In this document: one piece after another, positions 43,635 through 52,600 of the stretch | Numbering within the stretch: the first letter of the stretch is position 1 | Layout: every line of letters starts with the position of its first letter | Origin: an uncultured Eubacteriales bacterium | Lineage (GTDB): Bacteria > Bacillota > Clostridia > Oscillospirales > Acutalibacteraceae | DNA length: 64,000 nt | Assembly (NCBI GenBank): GCA_934486895.1 | Contig: CAKSQZ010000009.1 | Span: 1 to 64,000, forward strand | Direction: 5' to 3' | Notes under the pieces: generated by a model | What the model was told of the DNA's origin: nothing | What the model saw: the letters and a program-made list of their open reading frames with translations, nothing else | The model's database searches: none | Made by a program: the position numbers and the translations under genes

Positions 43635-45265
43635 TGGACGCGCAGAAAAAGCCCGGTTCATTTGAAGATGAACAACCGCATATCGTTGAAAATTCGACGA
43701 TATTTTCGGAGGATGATTCTAAGGACTCAAAAAATGAAAAGCCGAAAAAGCGCGCGGGGGGGTATGGCAAAATCATTGCCATGCTTTCGGGAGTTTGTGT
43801 TGTGATCGCCGCTGCGATAACCTGCACATTGCTGTTTTGGGAAGTTCCCGAAAGTGAGGATACTTCATCGTCCGCTTCGTCGGAAGCTATCGAGATCATC
43901 AGTGAGAAAGTCAACACCGACGAAATTAAAATTAAAAATGAAAACGGTGATTTCACACTGAAAAAGTACACCGAAACCGTCACAGAAACGACAACAAGCG
44001 GCGATACAACTACCGCTGCTCCGACCACACAGAAAAAGTATAAGCTTGTCGGTTTTGATAAATACCCGATGAGCGCCGATGAGGTTACAGATGTTGCGAA
44101 TGCGCTTGTTCCGATGAAAGCCGAGTCTAAGCTTTCCGGAGAATGGACAGATGACCGGCTCGGGCTTGATAAGCCTGTTTTGACGGCTGTTGTCGGCGAT
44201 GTTACTCTGACTGTCGGCAAAACTTCCGGCATGGGTGATCAGCGCTATTGCCGAGTCAGCGGTGATAACAACATATACCTTATTTCCGGCGATGTTTATG
44301 ATAAGCTGAACTTCAAGCCGTCGGAGCTTGTTGATACAAACCTTATCACAGCACTCAGCGAACATAACTTCAGTGATTATTTTGCAAGCGGAACATTGGT
44401 CGCTTTTGACAGCATTGAGCTTTCCGGCACAAACTTTTCATCGCCTGTTAAGATCAGCTGCAAAAACAGCAAGAGCGACGTTTCATCGTTTGTTGTGACT
44501 TCGCCTAAGAGCTTTTACGCCGATATGAGCAAGATAGAAACATTGCTGACTCCGCTTTCTTCGGGATTTACAGCGACAAACGGATATGAATTGATAACAG
44601 ATTCGACTGATCTTAAAAAATATGGGCTGGATAATCCGCAGTATATTTTAACTTATAAGCTCGGATCATCGACATTTAAAATCGAGCTTTCAAAGAAAGG
44701 CGTTATAGATGACGGCGTCTATGCCTGCAGAGTAAATAACGGCAATGTTATCTATTCCTGCAATACGGACAATATTTCATTTATCATTGATAAAATCGAT
44801 GATCTTCGTTCGACAATTCTTTTCTCGGTTTCGATAAAGGAAGTTGACACATTCACTGTTGAATATAACGGAAAAAGCGCAACTTATGATATCGGTCTTG
44901 AAAAAGTTAAGGACGATGACGGAAATGAGAAAGAGCAGACAGTTGTCAGATCTATGAGCGGAGAGGAACTTGACACAGAGAGCTTTCAGAATGTTTATAT
45001 GGCGCTTGCGTCCGTTTCGCCCTCGTCATACGGAGAAGACAGCGGCAAACTCACGCAGTCGCCGTATCTCAAAATAACGCTTAAGATGAACGACAAATCG
45101 ACGCAGACGGTTAAATTTATCAAATACGATGACAGATATTATCGGATGTATCTCAATGACATTGGAGACCAGCTTATAAATTATACTGCCGTTGAACGGC
45201 TTGTATCGTATTTCGAAAAATTTGCCGCAGGCGAAAAGGTTGATTCTCCGGCACTTTATGATTAA
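43634..45265 (+). CDS. DUF4340 domain membrane-anchored protein
   Basis: A 543-residue protein with an acidic cytoplasmic start, one membrane helix (about 46-69), a Ser/Thr-rich linker (TETTTSGDTTTAAPTTQ) and extracytoplasmic DUF4340 repeats (VGKTSGMGDQRYCRVSGD; DVYDKLNFKPSELVD). DUF4340 genes regularly follow GldG-like genes; here the stop and start overlap by one base. Function unknown, probably the outer part of the exporter. Confidence 0.85.
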   Translation: MDAQKKPGSFEDEQPHIVENSTIFSEDDSKDSKNEKPKKRAGGYGKIIAMLSGVCVVIAAAITCTLLFWEVPESEDTSSSASSEAIEIISEKVNTDEIKIKNENGDFTLKKYTETVTETTTSGDTTTAAPTTQKKYKLVGFDKYPMSADEVTDVANALVPMKAESKLSGEWTDDRLGLDKPVLTAVVGDVTLTVGKTSGMGDQRYCRVSGDNNIYLISGDVYDKLNFKPSELVDTNLITALSEHNFSDYFASGTLVAFDSIELSGTNFSSPVKISCKNSKSDVSSFVVTSPKSFYADMSKIETLLTPLSSGFTATNGYELITDSTDLKKYGLDNPQYILTYKLGSSTFKIELSKKGVIDDGVYACRVNNGNVIYSCNTDNISFIIDKIDDLRSTILFSVSIKEVDTFTVEYNGKSATYDIGLEKVKDDDGNEKEQTVVRSMSGEELDTESFQNVYMALASVSPSSYGEDSGKLTQSPYLKITLKMNDKSTQTVKFIKYDDRYYRMYLNDIGDQLINYTAVERLVSYFEKFAAGEKVDSPALYD

Positions 45266-45271
45266 ATTTTC

Positions 45272-45301
45272 ACATACAGGTGAATGGAAATTCGCCTGTA
45301 T
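45272..45301 (+). terminator. Terminator of the exporter operon
   Basis: CATACAGGTGAAT pairs with ATTCGCCTGTATG (one G-U pair) around GGAA, followed by TTTT. Confidence 0.8.
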
Positions 45302-45342
45302 GTTTTGCGCGTTTTAAATACTTTTTAGAATGGAGCTTTTAA

Positions 45343-46626
45343 ATGGATCAGTATAAGATCGTTTCACTTGCAAACGGTGTTGAGGGCGGATTTATAAGAT
45401 CGGATAAGTTTAAATCCTCAATTTTATCGATAGATTTTTATCTGCCTAACAGCGAACAAACCGCTGATTATGTTCTTGCGGGAGAAATAATGAGCAATGT
45501 TTGTGCAGAGTATCCGACAATGGCAAGCTTTAAGCGCAGACTCAGCGAGCTTTACGGCGCTGCTCTTAATACTTCTGCCGAAAAAGCTGGAGATATGATA
45601 AGGCTGGGATTTTCAATTGATTTTATCAATGATGATTATGCGCTGAACGGTGATAAAATCGGTGCAGATGCTGCAAAACTGCTTATTTCCGTGCTGTTTG
45701 AGCCGTCGCTTACAGATGACGGCAAGTTTAAAACCGCCGACATTGAGAGAGATAAGCGCGTGATGATCGATGTTATCAACGGCGAGTTTAACGAAAAACG
45801 CAATTTCGCGAGAAAAAGAGCGCTTGAAATAATGTGCGAAAACGAGCCGTTCGGACTGCCGAAATTCGGCACTGTCGAGCGTATGTCGAGCCTCACGGCG
45901 GACGATGTTACAACCGCCTGGCAATCTATGCTCAAAGATTCGTTTGTGAGAGTGAATTATGTCGGAAATGAATATCCGAGCGAGATTTTCGATCTTATTT
46001 CAAAGCGTTTTCAGGCGATAGATCGAACAGTAATAAAGCAAGATCTCACCCAAAAGCATATTTCAAGCGGTGAAGTGAAGAGCGTTTGCGAGTATGAAAC
46101 GCTTAATCAGTCAAAGCTGTTTCTCGGATTCAGAGCCGACTTCGGTAACGATATGCTGTCACGCACAAAAATGCTTCTCACATTGCTTATCTTTTCCGGC
46201 GGAACGTTCTCAAAATGCTTCAGATATGTAAGAGAACAGCTTAGCCTTTGTTATTATTGCGCTCCGAGCTTTTATAGATCTAAAAATATCATTATGGTCG
46301 ATTGCGGCGTTGATATAGGTGTATCGGAAAAGGCTAAAAATGCGATTTTGGATCAGCTCCGGCTGATGAAAAACGGCGAGATAACAAATGATGAATTTGA
46401 AGCCGCAGTTTTAATGCGAAAGAACGATCTGAAAGCTGTTTTTGATTCTGTTGTTATGATTTCATCATGGCTTAAATCCAACACATTTAACGATGAAAAG
46501 TACAACAGCATTGAAGAGCATTACAAAATATTAGAGCAGATCACAATCGATGATATTGTAAATGCGGCTAAAACGATCGAACTTGACACAGTTTACCTTC
46601 TTGAAGGCAAAAAGGAGGCGGAATAA
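45343..46626 (+). CDS. M16 family protein, YmfF-like (no zinc motif)
   Basis: A 427-residue pitrilysin-fold protein of the YmfF type. It has no HxxEH zinc-binding motif in its N-terminal half, so it is likely the non-catalytic partner, and carries FVRVNYVGN and the late REQLSLCYYCAPSF block. The next gene has the motif. Such pairs are described in Bacillus as needed for EF-P 5-aminopentanol modification. It overlaps the next gene by one base. Confidence 0.87.
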   Translation: MDQYKIVSLANGVEGGFIRSDKFKSSILSIDFYLPNSEQTADYVLAGEIMSNVCAEYPTMASFKRRLSELYGAALNTSAEKAGDMIRLGFSIDFINDDYALNGDKIGADAAKLLISVLFEPSLTDDGKFKTADIERDKRVMIDVINGEFNEKRNFARKRALEIMCENEPFGLPKFGTVERMSSLTADDVTTAWQSMLKDSFVRVNYVGNEYPSEIFDLISKRFQAIDRTVIKQDLTQKHISSGEVKSVCEYETLNQSKLFLGFRADFGNDMLSRTKMLLTLLIFSGGTFSKCFRYVREQLSLCYYCAPSFYRSKNIIMVDCGVDIGVSEKAKNAILDQLRLMKNGEITNDEFEAAVLMRKNDLKAVFDSVVMISSWLKSNTFNDEKYNSIEEHYKILEQITIDDIVNAAKTIELDTVYLLEGKKEAE

Positions 46627-47897
46627 TGAAAACTTTCGATAAAATCGATAGATTGAAACAAAGCTGTAAGATCTATGAGCATAAAAGCGGAATAAAAATT
46701 TATGTCTGCGAAAAGCCCGAATTCAATACTTCGTTTGCAATTTACGGCACTCGTTACGGCTCGACCGATACAATGTTTAAAAAATCGACCGATAAAGAGT
46801 ATACAACCGTGCCTGAGGGTATTGCGCATTTCCTTGAACACAAGCTTTTTGAAAATGAAGACTGCGATGTTTTTGAAAAGTTCAGCAAGCTTGGTGCTTC
46901 GAGTAATGCCTACACCTCATTTGACCGCACATGTTATTATTTCTCCTGCACAGATAGGTTTGATGAATGCTTTGAAATTCTGCTTGATTTTGTTCAGAGC
47001 CCGTATTTCACAAAGGAAACGGTTGATAAAGAGCAGGGAATTATCGGTCAGGAAATCAGTATGTATGACGATTCTCCGTCTTGGATGTTGATGTTTGATC
47101 TGCTCGCAGCTATGTACCATAACCATCCTGTGAAGATCAATATCTGCGGCACAAAGCAATCTATCTCAGAGATCACTCCCGAGCTTTTGTATTATTGCTA
47201 CGATGTCTTCTACAACCCGGCTAATATGTTTATCTGCGTCTGCGGCAATGTTGATGCAGAGCATATCTTTGATATGTGCGATAAGCTTTTGAAAGATAAA
47301 AAACCGGTTTCGGTGGATAAATGCCGCGAAAGTGAGCCTTATGAGGTTGCAAAACGTATAACAAAGCGTAAAATGCCGATTGCAAAGCCGCTTGTCAGCA
47401 TCGGTTTTAAAGAAAAATGTGAAACACCTTTGCTCAATGCGAAAGACGCGGTTATTTACGACACAGTCCGCAGTATGATTTTTGATTCCAATTCCGAATT
47501 TGCAAACAACCTTATCGAAGAGGGAATTGTCGGATCAAAATATGATTCGGAAATGTTCCAAGGGTTTGATCATTTGGCGACGATCGTGTCTGCCGAAACC
47601 GACGATCCCGATAAATTCTTTGAAAAAATCAAGCAAAGAGTCGATGATCTGCATCGAAACGGGCTTGATAAAAGCGATTTTGAACGGAATAAAAAGCATG
47701 GCTACGGTTCATTGGTAAGAGTGTTTGACGATGTTGAATACACTTCTATGTGCATGGTAGACGCGGCTGTTAATGAACACAACATTTTCGATGCCGCAAG
47801 AGCTTATGAACAAATAACGTTTGAAGATGTGCAAGCGGCGTTTGAAAAGTATTTCAACACTGATAATTGCTCGCTTTCTATAATCGAGCCTGCATAA
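46626..47897 (+). CDS. M16 family zinc peptidase, YmfH-like
   Basis: A 423-residue pitrilysin-type protein with the inverted zinc motif HFLEH (68-72) in PEGIAHFLEHKLFE and a later glutamate region KEQGIIGQEISMYDD. It pairs with the upstream non-catalytic homologue, likely as a heterodimer. An efp gene is not in the window, so the EF-P link rests on family knowledge. Confidence 0.9.
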   Translation: MKTFDKIDRLKQSCKIYEHKSGIKIYVCEKPEFNTSFAIYGTRYGSTDTMFKKSTDKEYTTVPEGIAHFLEHKLFENEDCDVFEKFSKLGASSNAYTSFDRTCYYFSCTDRFDECFEILLDFVQSPYFTKETVDKEQGIIGQEISMYDDSPSWMLMFDLLAAMYHNHPVKINICGTKQSISEITPELLYYCYDVFYNPANMFICVCGNVDAEHIFDMCDKLLKDKKPVSVDKCRESEPYEVAKRITKRKMPIAKPLVSIGFKEKCETPLLNAKDAVIYDTVRSMIFDSNSEFANNLIEEGIVGSKYDSEMFQGFDHLATIVSAETDDPDKFFEKIKQRVDDLHRNGLDKSDFERNKKHGYGSLVRVFDDVEYTSMCMVDAAVNEHNIFDAARAYEQITFEDVQAAFEKYFNTDNCSLSIIEPA

Positions 47898-47912
47898 ACG
47901 AGGTGATATGTA

Positions 47913-48848
47913 ATGTCAGAAAACACAATTCAGATTTTCGGTATACAAGTTAATATCGACCCTGTTGCATTCACAATACCGGCTATAAATTGGAAAGTCT
48001 ATTGGTACGGAATCATTATTGCGCTCGGATTTATTCTCGCAATTATCTATTGCTTCAAGCGAGCGGGCAAATTCGGAGTTGATTCGGATAAACTTTTAAA
48101 CTGTGTTTTGGTAACAGCACCGCTCGCGATAATATGTGCAAGACTTTACTATGTTGTATTTAATCCGGATACATCTTTCACACAGTTTTTTAACATTCAT
48201 CAAGGCGGTCTTGCTATCTACGGCGGCGTTATCGGAGCGATTGTTGTCGGGATTATTTGCTGCAAGATGTGGAAGGTAAATATTCTTTCAACGCTTGATC
48301 TTGCATCTCTGGGCTTCCTCATCGGACAGGGAATCGGCAGATGGGGCAACTTTGTCAATCAGGAGGCATACGGCGCCGCGACAAACAGTGACTGGTTCGG
48401 TATGACAGGCGGAAAAATCGCCTTGGAAATGGGAGACGGCGTTTTAGTTCACCCGTGCTTTCTTTATGAATCGGTTTGGTGCTTGCTTGGATTTTTACTT
48501 TTACATTTTATATCAAAAAAGCGCAAATTCGACGGTGAACTCGGCTGCATTTATCTCATTTGGTATGGCTTCGGAAGAATGATCATCGAGGGATTCCGCA
48601 CGGATTCTCTTTATCTCGGCTCGTTCAGAGTATCACAGATCCTCTCGGCACTTATGGTGATTGCAGGTGTGATATTACTGATAATCGGTCTTAAAAAAGT
48701 AAATGATCGAAAGAAAGATGCCGAATACTCGCCTGTTTTCTCAGATAACAGTGAGAATGAAGTCACAGTTGAGCCTGTTGAAAATATTCAGACAGATGAT
48801 TTGATCGATAATAATGAGGAGGATAATGAAAATGGCACAGATAATTGA
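47913..48848 (+). CDS. lgt: Prolipoprotein diacylglyceryl transferase
   Basis: A 311-residue membrane enzyme that adds diacylglyceryl to lipobox cysteines. It has seven or so membrane helices, the Lgt signature IGRWGNFVNQEAYG and an early VYWYGIIIALGF. The last 40 residues are an acidic cytoplasmic tail. It starts 15 bases after the M16 gene and overlaps folD. The lipoprotein encoded at 61329-62828 is one likely client. Confidence 0.95.
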   Translation: MSENTIQIFGIQVNIDPVAFTIPAINWKVYWYGIIIALGFILAIIYCFKRAGKFGVDSDKLLNCVLVTAPLAIICARLYYVVFNPDTSFTQFFNIHQGGLAIYGGVIGAIVVGIICCKMWKVNILSTLDLASLGFLIGQGIGRWGNFVNQEAYGAATNSDWFGMTGGKIALEMGDGVLVHPCFLYESVWCLLGFLLLHFISKKRKFDGELGCIYLIWYGFGRMIIEGFRTDSLYLGSFRVSQILSALMVIAGVILLIIGLKKVNDRKKDAEYSPVFSDNSENEVTVEPVENIQTDDLIDNNEEDNENGTDN

Positions 48849-49683
48849 CGGAAAGCTTGTCTCAGCGAAGGTGAGGGAAAACGTCAGAGAGCAGACAGCA
48901 AAGCTTAAAGAGCAGGGAATTAAGCCCGGTTTGGCTGTGATTATTGTCGGAGATGATCCTGCGTCGAGAGTATATGTCAATAATAAAAAGAAGGCTTGTG
49001 CCGATGTCGGATTTTATTCTGAGGAATTTGCATTGCCTGCTGATACACAGATGGATGAGCTTCTGGAGCTTATAGATGTTTTAAATGCCAGAGATGATAT
49101 TAACGGTATTCTCTGCCAGCTTCCGCTGCCGAAGCACCTTGATGAAAAGCTTGTTATTGACAGAATCGATTCGTCTAAGGATGTTGACGCATTCAGTCCG
49201 GTGAATGTCGGTAAAATCACTATCGGCGATTATGACTTTCTGCCTTGCACACCTGCAGGAGTTATGGAACTGCTTAAATATTATAACATAGATATAGACG
49301 GTAAGGACTGCGTTGTTATCGGCAGATCAAACATTGTCGGCAAACCTATGGGCCTTTTACTTCTGCACAAAAACGGCACAGTGACAATTTGTCACAGCCG
49401 CACAAGAGATCTTAAAGATGTCTGCAAAAAGGCGGATATACTTGTTGCAGCAGTCGGCAGAGCTGATTTTGTGACAGCCGACATGGTTAAGGACGGCGCT
49501 GTCGTTATCGATGTCGGTATGAACCGAAAGAATGGTAAGCTTTGCGGCGACGTTAAGTATGATGATGTATCGAAAAAGGCGTCATTTATAACTCCTGTTC
49601 CGGGAGGAGTCGGCCCTATGACTATCAGTATGCTCATGAAAAACACTCTTAAAGCCGCAAAGCTTCATCATGGCATTGAATAA
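48832..49683 (+). CDS. folD: Methylene-THF dehydrogenase/cyclohydrolase
   Basis: A 283-residue bifunctional FolD that makes 10-formyl-THF from methylene-THF. Blocks: YVNNKKKACADVGF with the catalytic lysine, QLPLPKHLD, PCTPAGVMELL, VIGRSNIVGKPM and PVPGGVGPMT. ATG at 48832 (MAQIIDGK) is placed by GGAGG nine bases upstream. It supplies the cofactor of the two purine formyltransferases in the window. Confidence 0.95.
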   Translation: MAQIIDGKLVSAKVRENVREQTAKLKEQGIKPGLAVIIVGDDPASRVYVNNKKKACADVGFYSEEFALPADTQMDELLELIDVLNARDDINGILCQLPLPKHLDEKLVIDRIDSSKDVDAFSPVNVGKITIGDYDFLPCTPAGVMELLKYYNIDIDGKDCVVIGRSNIVGKPMGLLLLHKNGTVTICHSRTRDLKDVCKKADILVAAVGRADFVTADMVKDGAVVIDVGMNRKNGKLCGDVKYDDVSKKASFITPVPGGVGPMTISMLMKNTLKAAKLHHGIE

Positions 49684-50514
49684 ATGAGCACATTGTATAT
49701 TTCCGATCTTGACGGTACACTTTTAAATGAAAATGCAAGACTGTCTGAGTTCACAGCTTCAACGCTTAACGCTCTGATTTCAGACGGTCTGCTTTTTTCT
49801 GTTGCATCGGCAAGATCGATAATTTCCGCAGGCGGAATTTTAGATAGTGCCGGTTTAAAACTGCCGGGAATATTTATGAACGGCGCACTTCTTTGCGAGC
49901 CGGACAGCGGTCTTACTATTGACTACGCAACTATAAACAGTGATGTTTCGCGAAAAATGGTTGATGATTTTAATATGTTTGATCGCCCTCCCACCATATT
50001 TACATTTAATGGAGATCATATACACGATAAATATTTATCAAAAATATGTGTAAGGTCAGGCGGACTTAAACACAAGGCAGATAAGGATTTCTATGAAAAC
50101 CGAAAAAATAAGTATTCATTATACGAAATAACCGATAATTTTTCTTTTAATAATGTGATTTATATGAACGGAATGGACGACTACAATACAATGAAAAAAA
50201 TCTGTGATCGTATCTCGCAATATAATGAAATACGCTGTGAGTTGTATCTTGATGTCTACACACGGCTGTGGCTGCTTGAATGTCATTCAGCGGTTGCAAC
50301 AAAAGCAAATCGCGCACTGGAACTAAAACAAAAAATCGGCGCGGATAAATTGGTTGTATTCGGCGATAATTATAACGATATTGAAATGATGGATTGTGCA
50401 GATCAAGCGATAGCTGTAAGCAACGCTGCTGATGAAGTTAAGGAACACGCAGATATTATTATAGATTCTAATATAAACGACGGTGTTGCAAAGTATCTTC
50501 TTAGTATAATTTAA
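49684..50514 (+). CDS. Cof-type HAD phosphatase
   Basis: A 276-residue HAD hydrolase of the Cof/YidA group: motif I SDLDGTLL (D8, D10), a type IIB cap in the middle, and motif IV VFGDNYNDIEMM. It probably dephosphorylates sugar phosphates or a cofactor. It starts directly at the folD stop, so it is the last gene of this run. Confidence 0.9.
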   Translation: MSTLYISDLDGTLLNENARLSEFTASTLNALISDGLLFSVASARSIISAGGILDSAGLKLPGIFMNGALLCEPDSGLTIDYATINSDVSRKMVDDFNMFDRPPTIFTFNGDHIHDKYLSKICVRSGGLKHKADKDFYENRKNKYSLYEITDNFSFNNVIYMNGMDDYNTMKKICDRISQYNEIRCELYLDVYTRLWLLECHSAVATKANRALELKQKIGADKLVVFGDNYNDIEMMDCADQAIAVSNAADEVKEHADIIIDSNINDGVAKYLLSII

Positions 50515-50541
50515 GCCTTAATTACTTTAAACGCTCCCCTT

Positions 50542-50571
50542 AATTGCGTAAAACATTTATTTTGCGCAATT
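50542..50571 (+). terminator. Hairpin after the Cof-type phosphatase gene
   Basis: AATTGCGTAAAA pairs with TTTTGCGCAATT (one G-U) around six bases; lacks a strong U tract. Confidence 0.5.
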
Positions 50572-50632
50572 CATCATATTTAATCACCGAACAGATATAT
50601 TCAATTCTCTTCAATATCAAAAAGATAAAATT

Positions 50633-50660
50633 AAAAGACGGCTTTATTAAGCCGTCTTTT
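50633..50660 (-). terminator. Terminator of the pgi/P-loop unit
   Basis: AAAAGACGGCTT/AAGCCGTCTTTT with a four-base loop, between convergent genes; A and T runs allow action in both directions. Confidence 0.85.
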
Positions 50661-50678
50661 TGTGTAGGTATCAGATCG

Positions 50679-51095
50679 TCAAATCTTTTCTGCGAAGTTA
50701 AAGATCCTTGCCGGAAGTTCACTTTCATCGCACGAGATCGTGAATGTAAACTTTGTGCCGGACTCTTCTGCAAGCGCGGAAACACGCTCGATAAAGTCAG
50801 CAACATCTTCATAGTTTCTGCCGCCGATGCGGAGTGTTGCGTCACCGAAAATATCGGTAACATCATAGTTTCCTGCGCAAATTCCGCTGAGGAAGCCGTA
50901 ATATGCGTCATAACCGGAAATGCCGTAGACATCTGAATCAACCAGACGAGCAACACTTGACACATCGAATGTAAGAGTATTTCCCTTTTCAATGCAAACA
51001 ACATTGCCCTTTGAAGACTGTGCAGCCGCATTTACATTTTCAAGCAGGTGTTTTGTTTTTCCGGATCCTTTTTTTCCAATGATAAGAGATATCAT
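50679..51095 (-). CDS. Small P-loop ATP-binding protein
   Basis: A 138-residue protein that begins MISLIIGKKGSGKTKHLLEN with a Walker A motif GKKGSGKT (7-14). It lacks the rest of a typical ATPase and resembles small clostridial proteins at times called PilT-like. ATG at 51095 follows AAAGGGG. It lies 53 bases after pgi and is probably cotranscribed. I cannot name a function. Confidence 0.75.
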   Translation of the reverse strand: MISLIIGKKGSGKTKHLLENVNAAAQSSKGNVVCIEKGNTLTFDVSSVARLVDSDVYGISGYDAYYGFLSGICAGNYDVTDIFGDATLRIGGRNYEDVADFIERVSALAEESGTKFTFTISCDESELPARIFNFAEKI

Positions 51096-51147
51096 TTTGT
51101 CATCCCCTTTGTTAATTATTTCACCGCATTCCTGCGGATTGATCCAA

Positions 51148-52485
51148 TTATTTAAGTCTTGCTTCGAGAGCTTCTTTTTCGCTTTCATAGCCGGGCTTGC
51201 CGAGGAGAGCGAACATATTCTTCTTATAAGCTTCAACGCCGGGCTGGTTGAACGGATTGACACCGAGCATATAGCCAGAAATAGCACAAGCTTTCTCGAA
51301 GAAATAGATCAGATAGCCGAGTTCGTATTCGTCTGCCTTTTCAAGCTCGATAACGAAGTTAGGAACACCGCCGTCTGTATGAGCAAGAATTGTGCCTTCA
51401 TAAGCTTTGCGGTTTACAAAAGACATTGTTTTGCCGGCGAGGAAATTAAGACCGTCACCATCGTTTTCTTCCTTCTCGATGATGATCTCCTTTTCAGCCT
51501 GAGCAATAGAAACAACTGTTTCAAACAGCAGTCTCTGACCTTCCTGAACATACTGTCCGAGCGAATGAAGATCAGTTGAGAAAACAGCCGAAGCCGGGAA
51601 AATGCCCTTATTATCTTTGCCTTCACTTTCGCCGTAAAGCTGCTTAAACCATTCGTTCATCATAGTGAAACGCGGCTCATACGAAACAAGCATTTCAACA
51701 TTTTTGCCTTTTCTGAGCATTATCTGACGGCAAGCAGCATATTTATAGCAATCATTTGTCTTAACGCACGGAACACTGTATGCTTCTCTGGCGTCTGCCG
51801 CACCTTTCATAAGTGCGTCTATATCACAGCCTGCAACAGCGATCGGAAGAAGACCGACAGCTGTAAGTACCGAAAATCTGCCGCCGACATCGTCCGGAAT
51901 AACAAATGTTTCATAGCCTTCGCTGTCAGCGAGCTGTTTGAGCGTTCCCCTTGCTTTATCGGTCGTGCAGTAAATACGGCCTTTAGCACCTTCTTTACCG
52001 TATTTCTCTTCGAGGAAGTTGCGGAAAATACGAAATGCGATAGCAGGCTCAGTGGTTGTGCCGGATTTTGAAATAACATTCACTGATACATCTTTACCGT
52101 CGCAAATCTCAAGAAGCTCGGAAAGAGCTGTTGAGCTAATGCTGTTGCCGGCAAAGTAAATATCCGGAGTGTCCTTTTTCTTGTTGTTGTAATACGGTGA
52201 TTTAAGGAACTCGATAGCGGCTCTTGCGCCGAGATACGAGCCGCCGATGCCTATAACGATAAGAACATCGGAATCTGATTTAATCTTTTCAGCGGAGCTT
52301 TTAATACGAGCAAACTCTTCTTTATCATAATCGACGGGAAGATCGACCCAGCCTAAAAAATCATTGCCCAATCCGGACTTGCTTTGGAGGACTTCGTGAG
52401 CAGCTTTGACCAGCGGCTGCATTCCGTCGAACTCATCAACATTGATATACGGTTTTGCGAAATCCGAATTAAATTTCAGTGACAT
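51148..52485 (-). CDS. pgi: Glucose-6-phosphate isomerase
   Basis: A 445-residue PGI of the Gram-positive type. Blocks: VIGIGGSYLGARA, VISKSGTTTEPA, PDDVGGRFSVLTAVGLLP and NPFNQPGVEAYK. It interconverts glucose-6-P and fructose-6-P. ATG at 52485 (MSLKFNSDF) is preferred; the upstream ATG overlaps the AAGGAG site. Confidence 0.95.
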   Translation of the reverse strand: MSLKFNSDFAKPYINVDEFDGMQPLVKAAHEVLQSKSGLGNDFLGWVDLPVDYDKEEFARIKSSAEKIKSDSDVLIVIGIGGSYLGARAAIEFLKSPYYNNKKKDTPDIYFAGNSISSTALSELLEICDGKDVSVNVISKSGTTTEPAIAFRIFRNFLEEKYGKEGAKGRIYCTTDKARGTLKQLADSEGYETFVIPDDVGGRFSVLTAVGLLPIAVAGCDIDALMKGAADAREAYSVPCVKTNDCYKYAACRQIMLRKGKNVEMLVSYEPRFTMMNEWFKQLYGESEGKDNKGIFPASAVFSTDLHSLGQYVQEGQRLLFETVVSIAQAEKEIIIEKEENDGDGLNFLAGKTMSFVNRKAYEGTILAHTDGGVPNFVIELEKADEYELGYLIYFFEKACAISGYMLGVNPFNQPGVEAYKKNMFALLGKPGYESEKEALEARLK

Positions 52486-52533
52486 AATATTTTGCATCTC
52501 CTTGTCTAAACCTAAATTACTTCGGTTTAGTCT

Positions 52534-52562
52534 ATTTTACAATATTTTAACCCATTTTGCAA
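52534..52562 (-). promoter_or_regulatory. SigA-type promoter of pgi
   Basis: On the minus strand TTGCAA (52562-52557), 17 bases, TAAAAT (52539-52534). Confidence 0.65.
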
Positions 52563-52600
52563 GGTGTAATGTTTAAAATTCAGAAAAATTCATGCATTTT

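Noticed and set aside
50540..51031. Alternative minus-strand frame over the P-loop gene
   Set aside because: It runs through the terminator and lacks a start signal; the P-loop frame has both a ribosome site and a motif.
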